Assembly: GCA_965221555.1 (NCBI GenBank)
Contig: OZ244895.1
Span: 62,001 to 126,000, forward strand
Length of the DNA: 64,000 bases
Direction: 5' to 3'
Source of the DNA: JAJEAD01 sp965221555
Lineage (GTDB): Bacteria; Pseudomonadota; Gammaproteobacteria; HK1
Shown here: one piece after another, positions 52,373-61,268 of the stretch
Numbering within the stretch: the first letter of the stretch is position 1
Layout: each line of letters opens with the position of its first letter
Program-made: the position numbers and the translations under genes
Notes under the pieces: model-generated
Told to the model about the DNA's origin: nothing
Database searches by the model: none
Seen by the model: only the letters and a program-made list of their open reading frames with translations

Positions 52373-53233
52373 TCAACCCACGCCGCCGACCTTGTCCTGC
52401 TTGTTCCAGAACACGAAGGTGCGCTGCGCCCACACCACGAGCATGAACATGGCCAGCCCCAGGAAGCTGAGATAGATGATCAGCGAGAACACCCGGGGCG
52501 TATTGAGCTGCGACGCCGAGACTCGAATCAGCGCGCCCACCCCCTTGCCGCCTCCGAGGAACTCACCCGTGATCGCTCCCGCCATGACGCCGACCGCCGC
52601 GATCTTGAGACCCGTGAACAGGTACGGGAGTCCCGTGGGCAGCTTCAGTCGGATCAGAGTCTGGAGCCGGGACGCGCCCATCGACTTGAACAGGAAGCGC
52701 TCGTTCTCGGTGGCGGCGTACAGCCCGGCCGCGGTCGACACCACGATCGGGAAGGTGGCGATGAACGCCGCGAGCGCCACCTTCGACGAGATCCCGAAGC
52801 CGAGCCAGGCGATGAACAGCGGCGCGAACGCGACCTTGGGCATCGTGTCGACGGCAACGAGCAGCGGCATGACCGCGCGTTCCCCGAACTTGGTCTCACC
52901 GACCAGCGTGCCGAGAAAGAAACCGATTCCCATCGCGATCAGGAACGCGTAGACCACCGTCAAGGTCGTGGTGATGAACGCATCGAAGATGTATCCACCG
53001 GATACCAGGTTGCCCCCCGTGAAGACGAGGTCGGCGCCGGTTTCGGCGGGACTCGGCAGGATGATCGGAGAGACGATTCCGAGATGGGTGACCATCCACC
53101 AGAGTCCGATGACTCCGATGACGAGGCCGGAAATGGCGATCGGGCGCGGTATCCGATCGATCAGTGGATCGCGTTCGACCCAGACGGTGTCCCCGGTCCC
53201 CGATCCTGCGCGCATGGTGTCGGCGGTGGCCAT
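52373..53233 (-). CDS. ABC importer permease, third nitrate/sulfonate/taurine-type system
   Basis: A 286-residue permease with about six helices (IAISGLVIGVIGLWWMVTHL first). Coupling loop: FLFKSMGASRLQTLIRLKLP. It follows its ATPase on the minus strand with overlapping stop and start (TGATG at 53231-53235), so translation is coupled. Last gene of the third importer. Confidence 0.88.
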   Translation of the reverse strand: MATADTMRAGSGTGDTVWVERDPLIDRIPRPIAISGLVIGVIGLWWMVTHLGIVSPIILPSPAETGADLVFTGGNLVSGGYIFDAFITTTLTVVYAFLIAMGIGFFLGTLVGETKFGERAVMPLLVAVDTMPKVAFAPLFIAWLGFGISSKVALAAFIATFPIVVSTAAGLYAATENERFLFKSMGASRLQTLIRLKLPTGLPYLFTGLKIAAVGVMAGAITGEFLGGGKGVGALIRVSASQLNTPRVFSLIIYLSFLGLAMFMLVVWAQRTFVFWNKQDKVGGVG

Positions 53234-54069
53234 CAGAGAAACCCCTCCTTGTCGAGCTTCGCGCGTATGTGGCTCACGATGTCGCCGAACTGCGCGGTGT
53301 TGATCATGTCGAGCGTGCGCGGTCGCGGGAGATCGATATCGACAATCTCCGCAATGTGTCCCGGATTGGCTCGCATCACGTAGATTCTGTCAGAGAGGAG
53401 CACCGCTTCCGGAATGGAGTGGGTGACCAGAAACGCGGTGGCGTGACGCTCCATGCAGATCCGCTGAAGCTCCATGTTCATGAAGTCACGCGTCAGCTCG
53501 TCTAGAGCCGAGAACGGCTCGTCCAGCAGGAGCACGGCGGGGTCGGTGATCAGCATTCTGCAGATCGCCGCACGCTGCGCCATCCCGCCCGACAGCTCCC
53601 CCGGATAGACATCCATCGCGTCGCCCAGACCGACCAGATCGAGAAGCTCCCGCGCCCGGGCCGTCGCATCGCGCGCCGCGGCGCGTCCGCTCCGGACCTC
53701 GATCGGCAGCACGACGTTCTCAATCGTGGTCTTCCACGGCAGGAGCGTCGCCTGCTGGAACATCATGCCGATGTCGGCGCGCGGCCCCATCACCGGACGT
53801 TGCTCCAGCACGACGCTTCCTGAGGTGGGCGGGATGAGCCCCGCCATGACCTTCAGGAGCGTGGACTTGCCGCACCCGGACGAGCCGATGACCGCGGCGA
53901 ACTCCCCCTTGCCGAGGACGAGATCGATATTGTCGAGCGCCCGCACCTGATTGCGCGGATACACCTTGCACAGGCGCTCGATCGCGTAAACCGGCCGATG
54001 ATGAACATCGGCCGGTTCCCTGGTATCGATGATCGGCCCCGATCCGGGATCAGGGCGCGTTCCACGCAT
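53233..54069 (-). CDS. ABC importer ATPase, third system
   Basis: A 278-residue ATPase of the SsuB/TauB group: Walker A GSSGCGKSTLLK, signature LSGGMAQR, Walker B AVLLLDEPFSALD, switch VTHSIPEA. The first 25 residues (MRGTRPDPGSGPIIDTREPA) are an unusual extension; its start overlaps the 3' end of the binding-protein gene by 20 bp. A later start is possible. Confidence 0.88.
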   Translation of the reverse strand: MRGTRPDPGSGPIIDTREPADVHHRPVYAIERLCKVYPRNQVRALDNIDLVLGKGEFAAVIGSSGCGKSTLLKVMAGLIPPTSGSVVLEQRPVMGPRADIGMMFQQATLLPWKTTIENVVLPIEVRSGRAAARDATARARELLDLVGLGDAMDVYPGELSGGMAQRAAICRMLITDPAVLLLDEPFSALDELTRDFMNMELQRICMERHATAFLVTHSIPEAVLLSDRIYVMRANPGHIAEIVDIDLPRPRTLDMINTAQFGDIVSHIRAKLDKEGFL

Positions 54070-55087
54070 CGATATGGACGTTGGTGTAGCCCGCGCTCAG
54101 GTCGTCGAAGGGGCTGTCCAGCGCGCCGCCATCGATCAGGCTCTGCTGCCAGGCCTCCCAGTGCTCCGGCGGCTGGTACCCGAAGCCTCGTTCGATGTAG
54201 GCGTCGGTAGGCGTCATGCGCTCGATCACCGCGCCGAGGAGCGCGGCGGCGAAATCGCGATCCTCGCCTTCCTGCGGGTTGCCGGCCGCCATGTGCGCGA
54301 GCGCCCGATCCTGGTTGGCGGGGTCGGACATGAACCGCATCCCCTTCACCAGCGCGCGTCCGAATCCCTCCACGACCGCGGGATTCTCGTCCATGTAGCT
54401 CTGCAGCACGGCATAGCCGTTTCCGAAGAAGCCGAGGTACTCGTCGGGCGTGATCTCGTTCAGCTCAAGGCCCCGCGAGGCGAGGATCGCCGCGTCCGAA
54501 ACGGCGCCGGCATAGGCTTCCACCTCGTTGCGAAGGAAGGCCACCGCGGCGGTTCCGCCGTCGCCCACGGGCAGGAAGGTGTAGTCCTCTCCCTCCTTCA
54601 TCCCCGCGTCGGTCAGGATCGCCTGTGCGAACGATACCTCCGCCCCGTCGGCGGTGCCGACACCGATCACCTGCCCGCGGAGATCCTCCACGCTGTTGCG
54701 GCCGGAATCCGCCTTCACCAGCAGGCCGAATACGCTCTTGGGATAGAGGTTGTAGAAGAAGACCACGTCGAGCCCGCGCTTCCTCGCGGCCAGCACCGGA
54801 CCCGGACCGGGCGCTCCGATCTGGGCCTGCCCGGCCGACATCGCCTGCAACACCTGGGACGAGCCGTCGACCGCCTCCACGGAGAGCGACAGCCCCTCCT
54901 CCTCGAAATACCCCTCACCGATCGCCGCCCACATCGGCGCCCAGGTAATCGCGGATGGATTCGGCACCGCGACGGTGATGTTCATCTGACCACTGGCCGT
55001 GGACGCGAATCCCATGCCCAACGCGATGGCGGCGCCGGCGACGAGGCCGCCGATCCGCGATCGCGCTTTGCCCTTGACTGCAACCAT
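54050..55087 (-). CDS. ABC importer binding protein, third system (NMT1-like)
   Basis: A 345-residue periplasmic binding protein. Signal peptide: MVAVKGKARSRIGGLVAGAA with hydrophobic AIALGMGFAS and cut near ASG. The mature part has MNITVAVPNPSAITWAPMWA and IGEGYFEEEGLSLSVEAVDG, the pattern of NMT1-type binding proteins. AAGGAGA precedes the ATG at 55087. It opens the third importer. Ligand unknown. Confidence 0.86.
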   Translation of the reverse strand: MVAVKGKARSRIGGLVAGAAIALGMGFASTASGQMNITVAVPNPSAITWAPMWAAIGEGYFEEEGLSLSVEAVDGSSQVLQAMSAGQAQIGAPGPGPVLAARKRGLDVVFFYNLYPKSVFGLLVKADSGRNSVEDLRGQVIGVGTADGAEVSFAQAILTDAGMKEGEDYTFLPVGDGGTAAVAFLRNEVEAYAGAVSDAAILASRGLELNEITPDEYLGFFGNGYAVLQSYMDENPAVVEGFGRALVKGMRFMSDPANQDRALAHMAAGNPQEGEDRDFAAALLGAVIERMTPTDAYIERGFGYQPPEHWEAWQQSLIDGGALDSPFDDLSAGYTNVHIDAWNAP

Positions 55088-55401
55088 GTCGAGTTCTCCT
55101 TGGTACGTTGTCAATTCTTCAGTTTCGGTTCCATCGGCCGCTCCGGATCCGGCTGGTGCACGCATGCGCCGCGTGCAGCGCACCCGCCCGCCGGTGCTCG
55201 GTTCTCGCGAAACGGACACCGGAGCGACCCGGTCAATATACCTCCCGCGCAATTCGGGGGCACACCGCTTCGCAAAGGCACGCAGTCCTACCTGGCAGTC
55301 CTCGCTTCGGTGGCAGGCGGTGGTGAGGTCTCCCTCCGTCAGCACCCAGGACTCGGCCCAGATCGGCGGCATGGTTGCCGGCGGCTGCCCAAGGACTCCC
55401 C

Positions 55402-55491
55402 TCGTCAGCCTCGGCTCTTCTCCCGGCACGGCGGGGGTCTGATGGTGATTGCCGGACTGTGGAAGCGCTAGCGGGTGCCCGAGGGCGTGGC
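55402..55491 (+). pseudogene. Fragment of a second yedK (SRAP) gene
   Basis: The frame RQPRLFSRHGGGLMVIAGLW followed by KR, a stop (TAG) and RVPEGVA aligns with RQPWRIFRPDGGLMAFAGLW, ERW, RVPEGAA of the intact yedK at 37766-38452; the DNA match over 55441-55487 is high. Only this middle piece remains, with a nonsense codon where yedK has Trp. It lies about 180 bp from tRNA-Lys. Confidence 0.75.
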
Positions 55492-55672
55492 CCGCCGGTT
55501 AGCCATGGGTGGGCGATTGCATCTCAGGCACATGATTTGCACCGCTTGGGACTACGGGAGTCTGATTTCCAAATTCTTCCCAACTGGTTCCCAATCTGCT
55601 CCCAGCCATGAGTCTGGTGATCGGCAAGTACAGTCCACTGTCTGAAAATCACAATGGAAGCAGGCGCTTACA

Positions 55673-55748
55673 TGGTGGGCCGTGTTGGAATCGAACCAAC
55701 GACCACCTGATTAAAAGTCAGATGCTCTACCGACTGAGCTAACGGCCC
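55673..55748 (-). tRNA. tRNA-Lys (UUU)
   Basis: A 76-nt cloverleaf on the minus strand with encoded CCA. Acceptor GGGCCGT pairs with ACGGCCC; D-arm GCTC..GAGC; anticodon arm TCTGA, loop CTTTTAA, TCAGG (anticodon TTT); T-arm GTTGG, loop TTCGATT, CCAAC. Discriminator A. Confidence 0.95.
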
Positions 55749-56168
55749 GTTGCCACCGGTGGCGGCAGGGTTCGGATCATAGCGCAGTGCCGCGGGCGCG
55801 CGGCAGGAGGAAGGCGCCCCGGCAGGCGTGTTTCACAAGCAAGCAGCCGCGCGGGGGGTTCGGTTTGCGGCGGACGCCCCCCCCGGCGGGCGCGGTCGGC
55901 GCGCGAGGAATTTGCGACGTCCTCGTCCCCCGTCCCGGACTCCTCCGGCGGACGCGGTAATCCGCGCCCACTTGCGCCCACTCCGAGCCGCCCGCTCCGC
56001 GCGCCCTCACCGTCGCAGGCCATCGATCGGGAAGCGGCGTGACCTGCCCTCTCCGCACGTCCCCGACGGACGCGATCCGCGCTGCCCGCACCTCACGTCA
56101 CCCAGGCACCGCACCGCGCTCGGCCGTACGCACTTCGCTTTGGTGGCTCTACCTGCTCCACCTCCCCC
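55749..56168. other. Gene-free stretch upstream of tRNA-Lys
   Basis: About 420 bp, extremely GC-rich with Pro/Arg-rich frames on both strands. No protein-like frame, tRNA promoter or terminator could be pinned down. It separates tRNA-Lys from the 3' end of the Rieske oxygenase gene. Confidence 0.4.
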
Positions 56169-57314
56169 TCAGGCGTGCAGTCGCTGCACCACGTGCCGGT
56201 AGAAGCCGCTGATGCACGCCTCCCAGGCTGGGGTGAGGACGCCGCCGTCGTCCACCGCGCGGGATTCCGCCCCGGCCTGAACTTCGCCCATGACCTCGAT
56301 GTCCTCCTGGATGACCTGCTCTTCGAGCACCGACCATGCCTCGACTTCTTCGGGCGAGAGGCTGCGCCCCGAGGTGGTGTACCAGGCCTGCTCCAGCCAG
56401 GACTTGGCCGGATCCCGACCGTCGGGCACGAACATGGTGTCGACGATGACATCGGGCGCATAGGAGGTCAGGAAGAAGTTGGGCGCGCGCAGCAGATAGC
56501 GAGCGCTCATGTCGAGGTTGTCGAGAGAGGTGTCGCCCGCGGGGGCCTCGTTGGTGTATTCCGAGCCCGGCAGATCGATGCCGCACCCGAATATCGGGTC
56601 CTCCTCGATCATGTAGTGGAGTTCCAGCGGCTGCCCCGCCGCCGAGCTGCGATGCACCACCGGCACGTGGTAGGGCTCCATGGTGTTCTCCAGGCAGAGC
56701 TTCCAGTTCGCGTCGATGCGGCGGCGTTCCATGGTGAAGAAGTGGCGGAGCTGGCCGAAGTCGACGAAGTCGAGTCGCTGCGCGATCGGCGCTACGAACT
56801 CCGCGAGTGCTTCCGCTTCGCCGCTCGGGTTGACGAAGATCCAGTCGTGCCACACCTCGCAGCGCACCGGCACCAGGGAATGTTCCTCGGGGGCCAGCCC
56901 CTCGAGCCGGTCGCAGCGCGCGCCGCCCGCGTTCGGGGTGCGCAGCAGAGCGCCGTCCAGTGCGTAGGTCCACTGGTGATAGGGACAGACGATATGCGGC
57001 GCCGCGTGACGGTCTTCGGCCACCAGCCGGTGGCCACGATGACGACAGGCGTTGTGAAAGGCGCGTATGCGCCCCGGCTCGCTTCGCACCAGGAAGTAGG
57101 GCAGCCCGGGAACGCTGCGCATGTCGCCGACGCGGGGCAGGTCCGCGGCGCGCCCGACGAAGAGCCAGGTGCGATTGAGCCAACGCTCATACTCAAGCGC
57201 AAGGAACTCCGGCGACCGGTAAGCGATGCCGGGCAGGCGGCGACCGAAAGCACCCGGATCGAGGACGCGATCGATAGCGTCCGTGGAGACGAAGTCGGAG
57301 AGAAGGGTGGACAT
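56169..57314 (-). CDS. Rieske aromatic-ring-hydroxylating-type oxygenase, large subunit
   Basis: A 381-residue Rieske non-heme iron oxygenase. The Rieske cluster motif is NACRHRGHRL and CPYHQWTYAL (C-x-H...C-x2-H, about 88-112). Iron ligands are in ENTMEPYHVPVVH (two His) and a later Asp region. The family includes oxygenases for aromatic rings and for quaternary amines such as choline, betaine or carnitine; the substrate is not clear. The ATG at 57314 is preceded by a 9-bp repeat GAACACTGR. No reductase gene is adjacent. Confidence 0.86.
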   Translation of the reverse strand: MSTLLSDFVSTDAIDRVLDPGAFGRRLPGIAYRSPEFLALEYERWLNRTWLFVGRAADLPRVGDMRSVPGLPYFLVRSEPGRIRAFHNACRHRGHRLVAEDRHAAPHIVCPYHQWTYALDGALLRTPNAGGARCDRLEGLAPEEHSLVPVRCEVWHDWIFVNPSGEAEALAEFVAPIAQRLDFVDFGQLRHFFTMERRRIDANWKLCLENTMEPYHVPVVHRSSAAGQPLELHYMIEEDPIFGCGIDLPGSEYTNEAPAGDTSLDNLDMSARYLLRAPNFFLTSYAPDVIVDTMFVPDGRDPAKSWLEQAWYTTSGRSLSPEEVEAWSVLEEQVIQEDIEVMGEVQAGAESRAVDDGGVLTPAWEACISGFYRHVVQRLHA

Positions 57315-57524
57315 GTTCGTTGTTCTCAGTGTTCCCAGTGTTCTCGGTTGATTATCACTCGGGTGCTTCTCCGGTCGACCCCGAGACCGGTTGCGGAGTA
57401 CCGATCCGGGACGCACCGCCAAGCCAGGCCGGCGCACTCCCGCGGATCATGTGAAGCTGCGGAGTATCGACCCGGAAGTGCGCCGGAATGCCGACGTTGC
57501 CGCAGCGCTCGACCGAGCGCAAGC

Positions 57525-57603
57525 TGTTGCTTCCGTCCGTCGAGTCCCGCTATCACGGCATGCTGGCGCCCGAAGTGGCCGAAAATCGGTGAAACATGCG
57601 AGC
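57525..57603 (+). repeat. Right-end fragment of the repeat family, touching a start codon
   Basis: CTATCACGGCATGCTGGCGC, CCGAAGTGGCC and GAAAATCGGTGAAACATGCG match the right end of the forward element. The left end is missing or eroded. In this copy the terminal GAAACATCC of the type element reads GAAACATGCG, and that ATG (57596) is the start codon of the transporter gene. Confidence 0.65.
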
Positions 57604-58489
57604 TGAAGCCGGCGCCTCCGCGACGACGACGGACCGTTACCGGCTCGCGATCCTGGTGGTGCTCGCGAGCTCCGTCGTCAACTCCGTCAACGGCCTGTTG
57701 ATTCGCAGTATCGAGGAGGCGCATCCGTGGCAGATCATCGCGATCCGATCGGGCGCGCTCGCGGCGGCGCTGGCAATCGTCTTCCTCGTGCAGAAACGCC
57801 ACGAGGCGTTTCGCGCCCTGCGCCAGCTGACGTGGTGGGGCGTGCTCGGGGCGTTCATGCTCGCCACCACCAACACCGCCGTCGTGTGGTCGATGACCCA
57901 TACCACCATCGCCAACACGATGTTCATTCTCGGTGCGGCTCCCTTCATCACCGCCCTGCTCGGGTGGATCTTCCTCCGAGAACGGGTCGGCGCGGGGCTC
58001 TGGGTGGCGATGTTCGTGGGTCTTGCCGGCATCGGCGTCATGCTCGCCGACGGCATGGGGGGCGGGACTCTGTTCGGCAACGCGCTCGCGGTGCTCGCCG
58101 CATTCTCCTTCTCCTGCCTCGTGGTGGTCCTTCGCCACGGCCGGAACCAGAACATGCTCCCGATCATCGTGCTCGGATCACTGCTCGCCTGCGGGTACGC
58201 GAGTGCGATGAGCGGCATGGATCTCGCCGTCCCGGTATCGGACTTCGCTCTCGCATTCGTCTGGGGCGGGGTAATCTCGTGCGTGGTGCACGGGCTCTTC
58301 GTGTGGGGCTCGCGCCACGTGCAGGGCGCGGAGCTGACCCTGGTGGTGCTGCTGGAGTTCATCCTCGCGCCCCTGTGGGTGTGGCTCGCATTCTCCGAGC
58401 GTCCGAGCCTGCTCACGCTGGTCGGCGGTGGGCTGGTGCTCTCGGCGGTGGCAAGCCGGGGTATCCTCGCCCTTCGTAGCGGAGGCTGA
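57596..58489 (+). CDS. EamA/DMT-superfamily transporter
   Basis: A 297-residue membrane protein with about ten helices in two EamA-type halves, starting with LAILVVLASSVVNSVNGLLI. FILGAAPFITALLGWIFLRERV is the end of the first half and LVVLLEFILAPLWVWLAFSE of the second. Its ATG lies in the final bases of a repeat fragment. Followed 12 bp later by a HAD phosphatase gene, so likely an operon. Cargo unknown. Confidence 0.87.
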   Translation: MRAEAGASATTTDRYRLAILVVLASSVVNSVNGLLIRSIEEAHPWQIIAIRSGALAAALAIVFLVQKRHEAFRALRQLTWWGVLGAFMLATTNTAVVWSMTHTTIANTMFILGAAPFITALLGWIFLRERVGAGLWVAMFVGLAGIGVMLADGMGGGTLFGNALAVLAAFSFSCLVVVLRHGRNQNMLPIIVLGSLLACGYASAMSGMDLAVPVSDFALAFVWGGVISCVVHGLFVWGSRHVQGAELTLVVLLEFILAPLWVWLAFSERPSLLTLVGGGLVLSAVASRGILALRSGG

Positions 58490-58501
58490 GCGGGCGGAGG
58501 A

Positions 58502-59230
58502 ATGATGGCGCAGCGAAGATATGCCGCGGGTGGAGCGCGGGCGGACGCGGTCCGGCCGGCGGCGGTAGTCTTCGACATGGACGGCCTGCTCCTCGATTCG
58601 GAGCGCATCGTTCTGGACGGCTTCCTGCACGCGTGCCGCGCCCACGGGTTACCGCCCGACCCTGCCGCCTACCATCGCTGCATCGGCACGACGGTGGCGC
58701 GCACGCGGGAGATCCTGATCGAGGACTACGGGCCGGACTTTCCCTACGACGCCATCGTCGCGAGCTGGGACGAATACTGCGACGAACACCTCGTGCACCG
58801 GCCTCCGCCTCTCAAGCCGGGCGCGCGCGAGGTGCTGGAGAGGGTGCGCCGGCATGCCATTCCCTGCGCGCTCGCCACTTCGACCTGGGATCCGGAGGCG
58901 TCGAAGCGCCTCGAGTCGGTGGGCCTCGACGAGTTCTTTGCCGTGAGAGTCACCGGGGATCGGGTCGCGAGGGGCAAGCCGGACCCCGAACCCTACCGTA
59001 CCGCGACCGCCCTGCTGGGCGTCGAACCGGCGCGCGCCTGGGCGCTGGAGGACTCCGCCCACGGCGTGCGCTCCGCCCTCGGCGCGGGGTTGCGGGTATT
59101 CCAGATCCCCGACCTCGTGGCGCCCGACCCGGCCACGCTCGCGCTCGGGCACCGCGTGCTCGATACGCTCTTCGATTTCGACGACCTGCTGCGACGCCAG
59201 CTCGCCTCGGACGACGTGGCGCCCGTCTGA
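58502..59230 (+). CDS. HAD-superfamily phosphatase (beta-phosphoglucomutase-like)
   Basis: A 242-residue HAD hydrolase with cap domain. Motif I is VVFDMDGLLLDSERI (Asp nucleophile and +2 acid), motif II LATSTWD, motif III Lys in ARGKPDPEPYRTA, motif IV ALEDSAHGVRSAL. These are hallmarks of phosphatase/phosphomutase members. GGAGGA lies before the ATG. It follows the DMT transporter closely. Substrate unknown, typically a sugar or glycol phosphate. Confidence 0.88.
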   Translation: MMAQRRYAAGGARADAVRPAAVVFDMDGLLLDSERIVLDGFLHACRAHGLPPDPAAYHRCIGTTVARTREILIEDYGPDFPYDAIVASWDEYCDEHLVHRPPPLKPGAREVLERVRRHAIPCALATSTWDPEASKRLESVGLDEFFAVRVTGDRVARGKPDPEPYRTATALLGVEPARAWALEDSAHGVRSALGAGLRVFQIPDLVAPDPATLALGHRVLDTLFDFDDLLRRQLASDDVAPV

Positions 59231-59240
59231 GGCCCGGTGC

Positions 59241-59424
59241 TAACCCGCAAGGTCCACCGATTTCTCAACTAGCGGACGCCAATATGCTCGCTGTCGCGGG
59301 CCGTGCTCCCTCACGGCGCTTCGCCTGTTTCCGGCTCGCCGTTGCGCGTATATCAGTTCGGGCGCCCTGCAATCACGGGAGCTTGGCGCCCGATGCGGCC
59401 GAAAATCTGTGAAATCAGCGGTCA
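59241..59424 (+). repeat. TIR-bounded intergenic element, forward orientation, diverged
   Basis: Left end TAACCCGCAAGGTCCACCG and right end AAATCTGTGAAATCAGCGG are worn but recognisable; inside are TAGCGGACGCCAATATGCTC, CGTGCTCCCTCACGGCG, GCGCTTCGCCTGTTTCCGG (the extra module), GTATATCAGTTCGGGCG and GAGCTTGGCGCCCGATGCGG. It lies 10 bp after the HAD gene stop. Confidence 0.75.
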
Positions 59425-59641
59425 AGGAGCGGACCCGTTCCACCCATCGTTCGCGCCGCGAAATCGCACCGAGTTTCGTCGTGGGAGCGCCGCGCCGCTC
59501 CGGCAGCAGGCCGTGTGGCCCGAGACCGCGAGCCGACCGGCGCTCGCAGCGCAATGACGGGGCGATGCGGTGGCCGGCGTCGACGCCCCGCCGATTGAAG
59601 GCTACCCTTGGCTACCGATCGATGCCTGAGAGGAGCGCCGC

Positions 59642-60025
59642 ATGAGCGACCGACACGCAGAATTGATGGATCTGACCAACCGCTTCGTGGACGCCTTCAA
59701 CCGCCAGGACCTGGACGGCGTGGTGAGCTTCTTTTCCGAAGACGCGGTCTACGAGGACAGCCGCGGTGGCGCCCATACCGGCCACGCGGCGATTCGCAGC
59801 GCCTTCGAGCCGCTGCTGAACGGAGCCCGGGGCAGGATCCATTTCGACGCCGAGGACTTCTTCGCGGAAGTGGAAACGGACAAGGTGATGACGAGCTGGC
59901 GCCTGCACATGGAGATCGATGGCAAGCAGGTAAGCATGCGCGGCCTCGACCTCCTGCACTTCAAGGGCGATCGGCTCGTGCGCAAGCTCGCCTACTGCAA
60001 GTCGGCATCGCCCACTCTGGACTGA
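59642..60025 (+). CDS. NTF2-like (SnoaL-type) small protein
   Basis: A 127-residue protein with the cone-shaped NTF2 fold pattern: helix LMDLTNRFVDAFNRQDLDGV, then SFFSEDAVYEDSRGGAHTGH and AIRSAFEPLLN, and late strands MTSWRLHMEIDGKQ and MRGLDLLHFKGDRLVRKLAY. Such proteins act as small isomerases, dehydratases or ligand binders, commonly in the cytoplasm. GAGGAG lies upstream of the ATG. Function not assigned. Confidence 0.85.
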   Translation: MSDRHAELMDLTNRFVDAFNRQDLDGVVSFFSEDAVYEDSRGGAHTGHAAIRSAFEPLLNGARGRIHFDAEDFFAEVETDKVMTSWRLHMEIDGKQVSMRGLDLLHFKGDRLVRKLAYCKSASPTLD

Positions 60026-60077
60026 CGACACAGGGAGAGGGGCGGATGCCGCCCTCGCTTCGCGCTCCAGCGACCCG

Positions 60078-60974
60078 ATGCCCACGCTGTCTCCCGCCGT
60101 CGCCCCTCCCTCGCCGGAGGAGCTTGCGATCCTCAGGCGCCGTTCCGACGCGAAGGGGCTGACCCGCCTCGCCGCCCATCTCGGCGCACTCGCGCTCACC
60201 GGCGCCCTCGTCACCGCGCTCCGGGACGACGCATGGGTGGTGGGCGCCCTGTGGCTGCACGGGGTGGTGCTGGTGTTCCTGTTCGCCCCGCTTCACGAGA
60301 CCATTCACTACACCGCCTTCGCCTCGCGCTGGATCAATCGCCGGGTGGCGGACGTGATCGGGTTTCTGATGCTGCTCCCATCGCGTTACTTCCGGGCCTT
60401 TCACCTCGCCCACCACCGCTTCACCCAGGATCCGGAACGGGACCCGGAGCTCGCCTCCCCGAAGCCCGCGACCCTTCGCGGTCTGCTCCTCGCGCTGAGC
60501 GGGCTGCCGCTGTGGCGAGAGCGCATCGCCACCACGCTGCGCCACGCCCGGGGGCGGATCGACGAGCCCTTCATCGAACCCGCTCACCGCCGTCGGATCA
60601 GTTGGGAAGCGCGCGCACACCTGGCCCTCTATCTCGGGGCCGCGGCCACGAGCCTGGCGCTCAAGACCGATGCTCTGCTCGTGTACTGGGTCGTGCCTAT
60701 CCTGATTGCCCAGCCGATGCTGCGAATCTTTCTGCTCGCCGAACACACCGGCTGCCCCCTCGTGCCCGACATGCTGCGCAATTCGCGCACCACGCGCACC
60801 AACGCGCTGGTGCGATTCCTCGCCTGGAACATGCCCTACCACAGCGAACACCACGCCTACGCGGCGGTTCCCTTCCACGCCCTGCCCGCGCTGCACGAGC
60901 GGCTGAAGGAGCGTATCGCGGTCCAGTCCCCCGGATACGCCCGGACCCTCCGGCGCATCGCCGCCGACCTGTGA
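60078..60974 (+). CDS. Fatty acid desaturase-family membrane protein
   Basis: A 298-residue di-iron membrane enzyme. His boxes are HETIH (about 74-78), HLAHH (about 110-114) and NMPYHSEHH (about 254-262), the set expected of the fatty acid desaturase/hydroxylase superfamily. Helices VVGALWLHGVVLVFLFAPL and LLVYWVVPILIAQPML flank them. Members desaturate or hydroxylate lipids, carotenoids or alkanes; the substrate cannot be fixed. It follows the NTF2-like gene by about 50 bp. Confidence 0.86.
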   Translation: MPTLSPAVAPPSPEELAILRRRSDAKGLTRLAAHLGALALTGALVTALRDDAWVVGALWLHGVVLVFLFAPLHETIHYTAFASRWINRRVADVIGFLMLLPSRYFRAFHLAHHRFTQDPERDPELASPKPATLRGLLLALSGLPLWRERIATTLRHARGRIDEPFIEPAHRRRISWEARAHLALYLGAAATSLALKTDALLVYWVVPILIAQPMLRIFLLAEHTGCPLVPDMLRNSRTTRTNALVRFLAWNMPYHSEHHAYAAVPFHALPALHERLKERIAVQSPGYARTLRRIAADL

Positions 60975-61268
60975 CCGGGCGCGGCCGGGCGGGCTGTTCC
61001 CCGCGACGGGGGTAGCCGGCAAGGGAGCAGATGAACGTCGGGGGCCCACGCCTGATCGGAGGGTGGATCGGGCCAACGTCACGCGGGCGCCGGGCGGATA
61101 CTCGACCGGTGCAATAGCCCGAAGGAACCCGCCCCAACGCCGCGCAGCGGCCGGGCGAATACCCGGCCGCGGCACGGAGTCCGGCTCCGCCGCGAGTACC
61201 GAGGCGCCTCGCTCTCGGTTACGCTAGCGCCTCCCGTACGCCCCCTTGCAGAGCCTTGAGGAGTCCCC

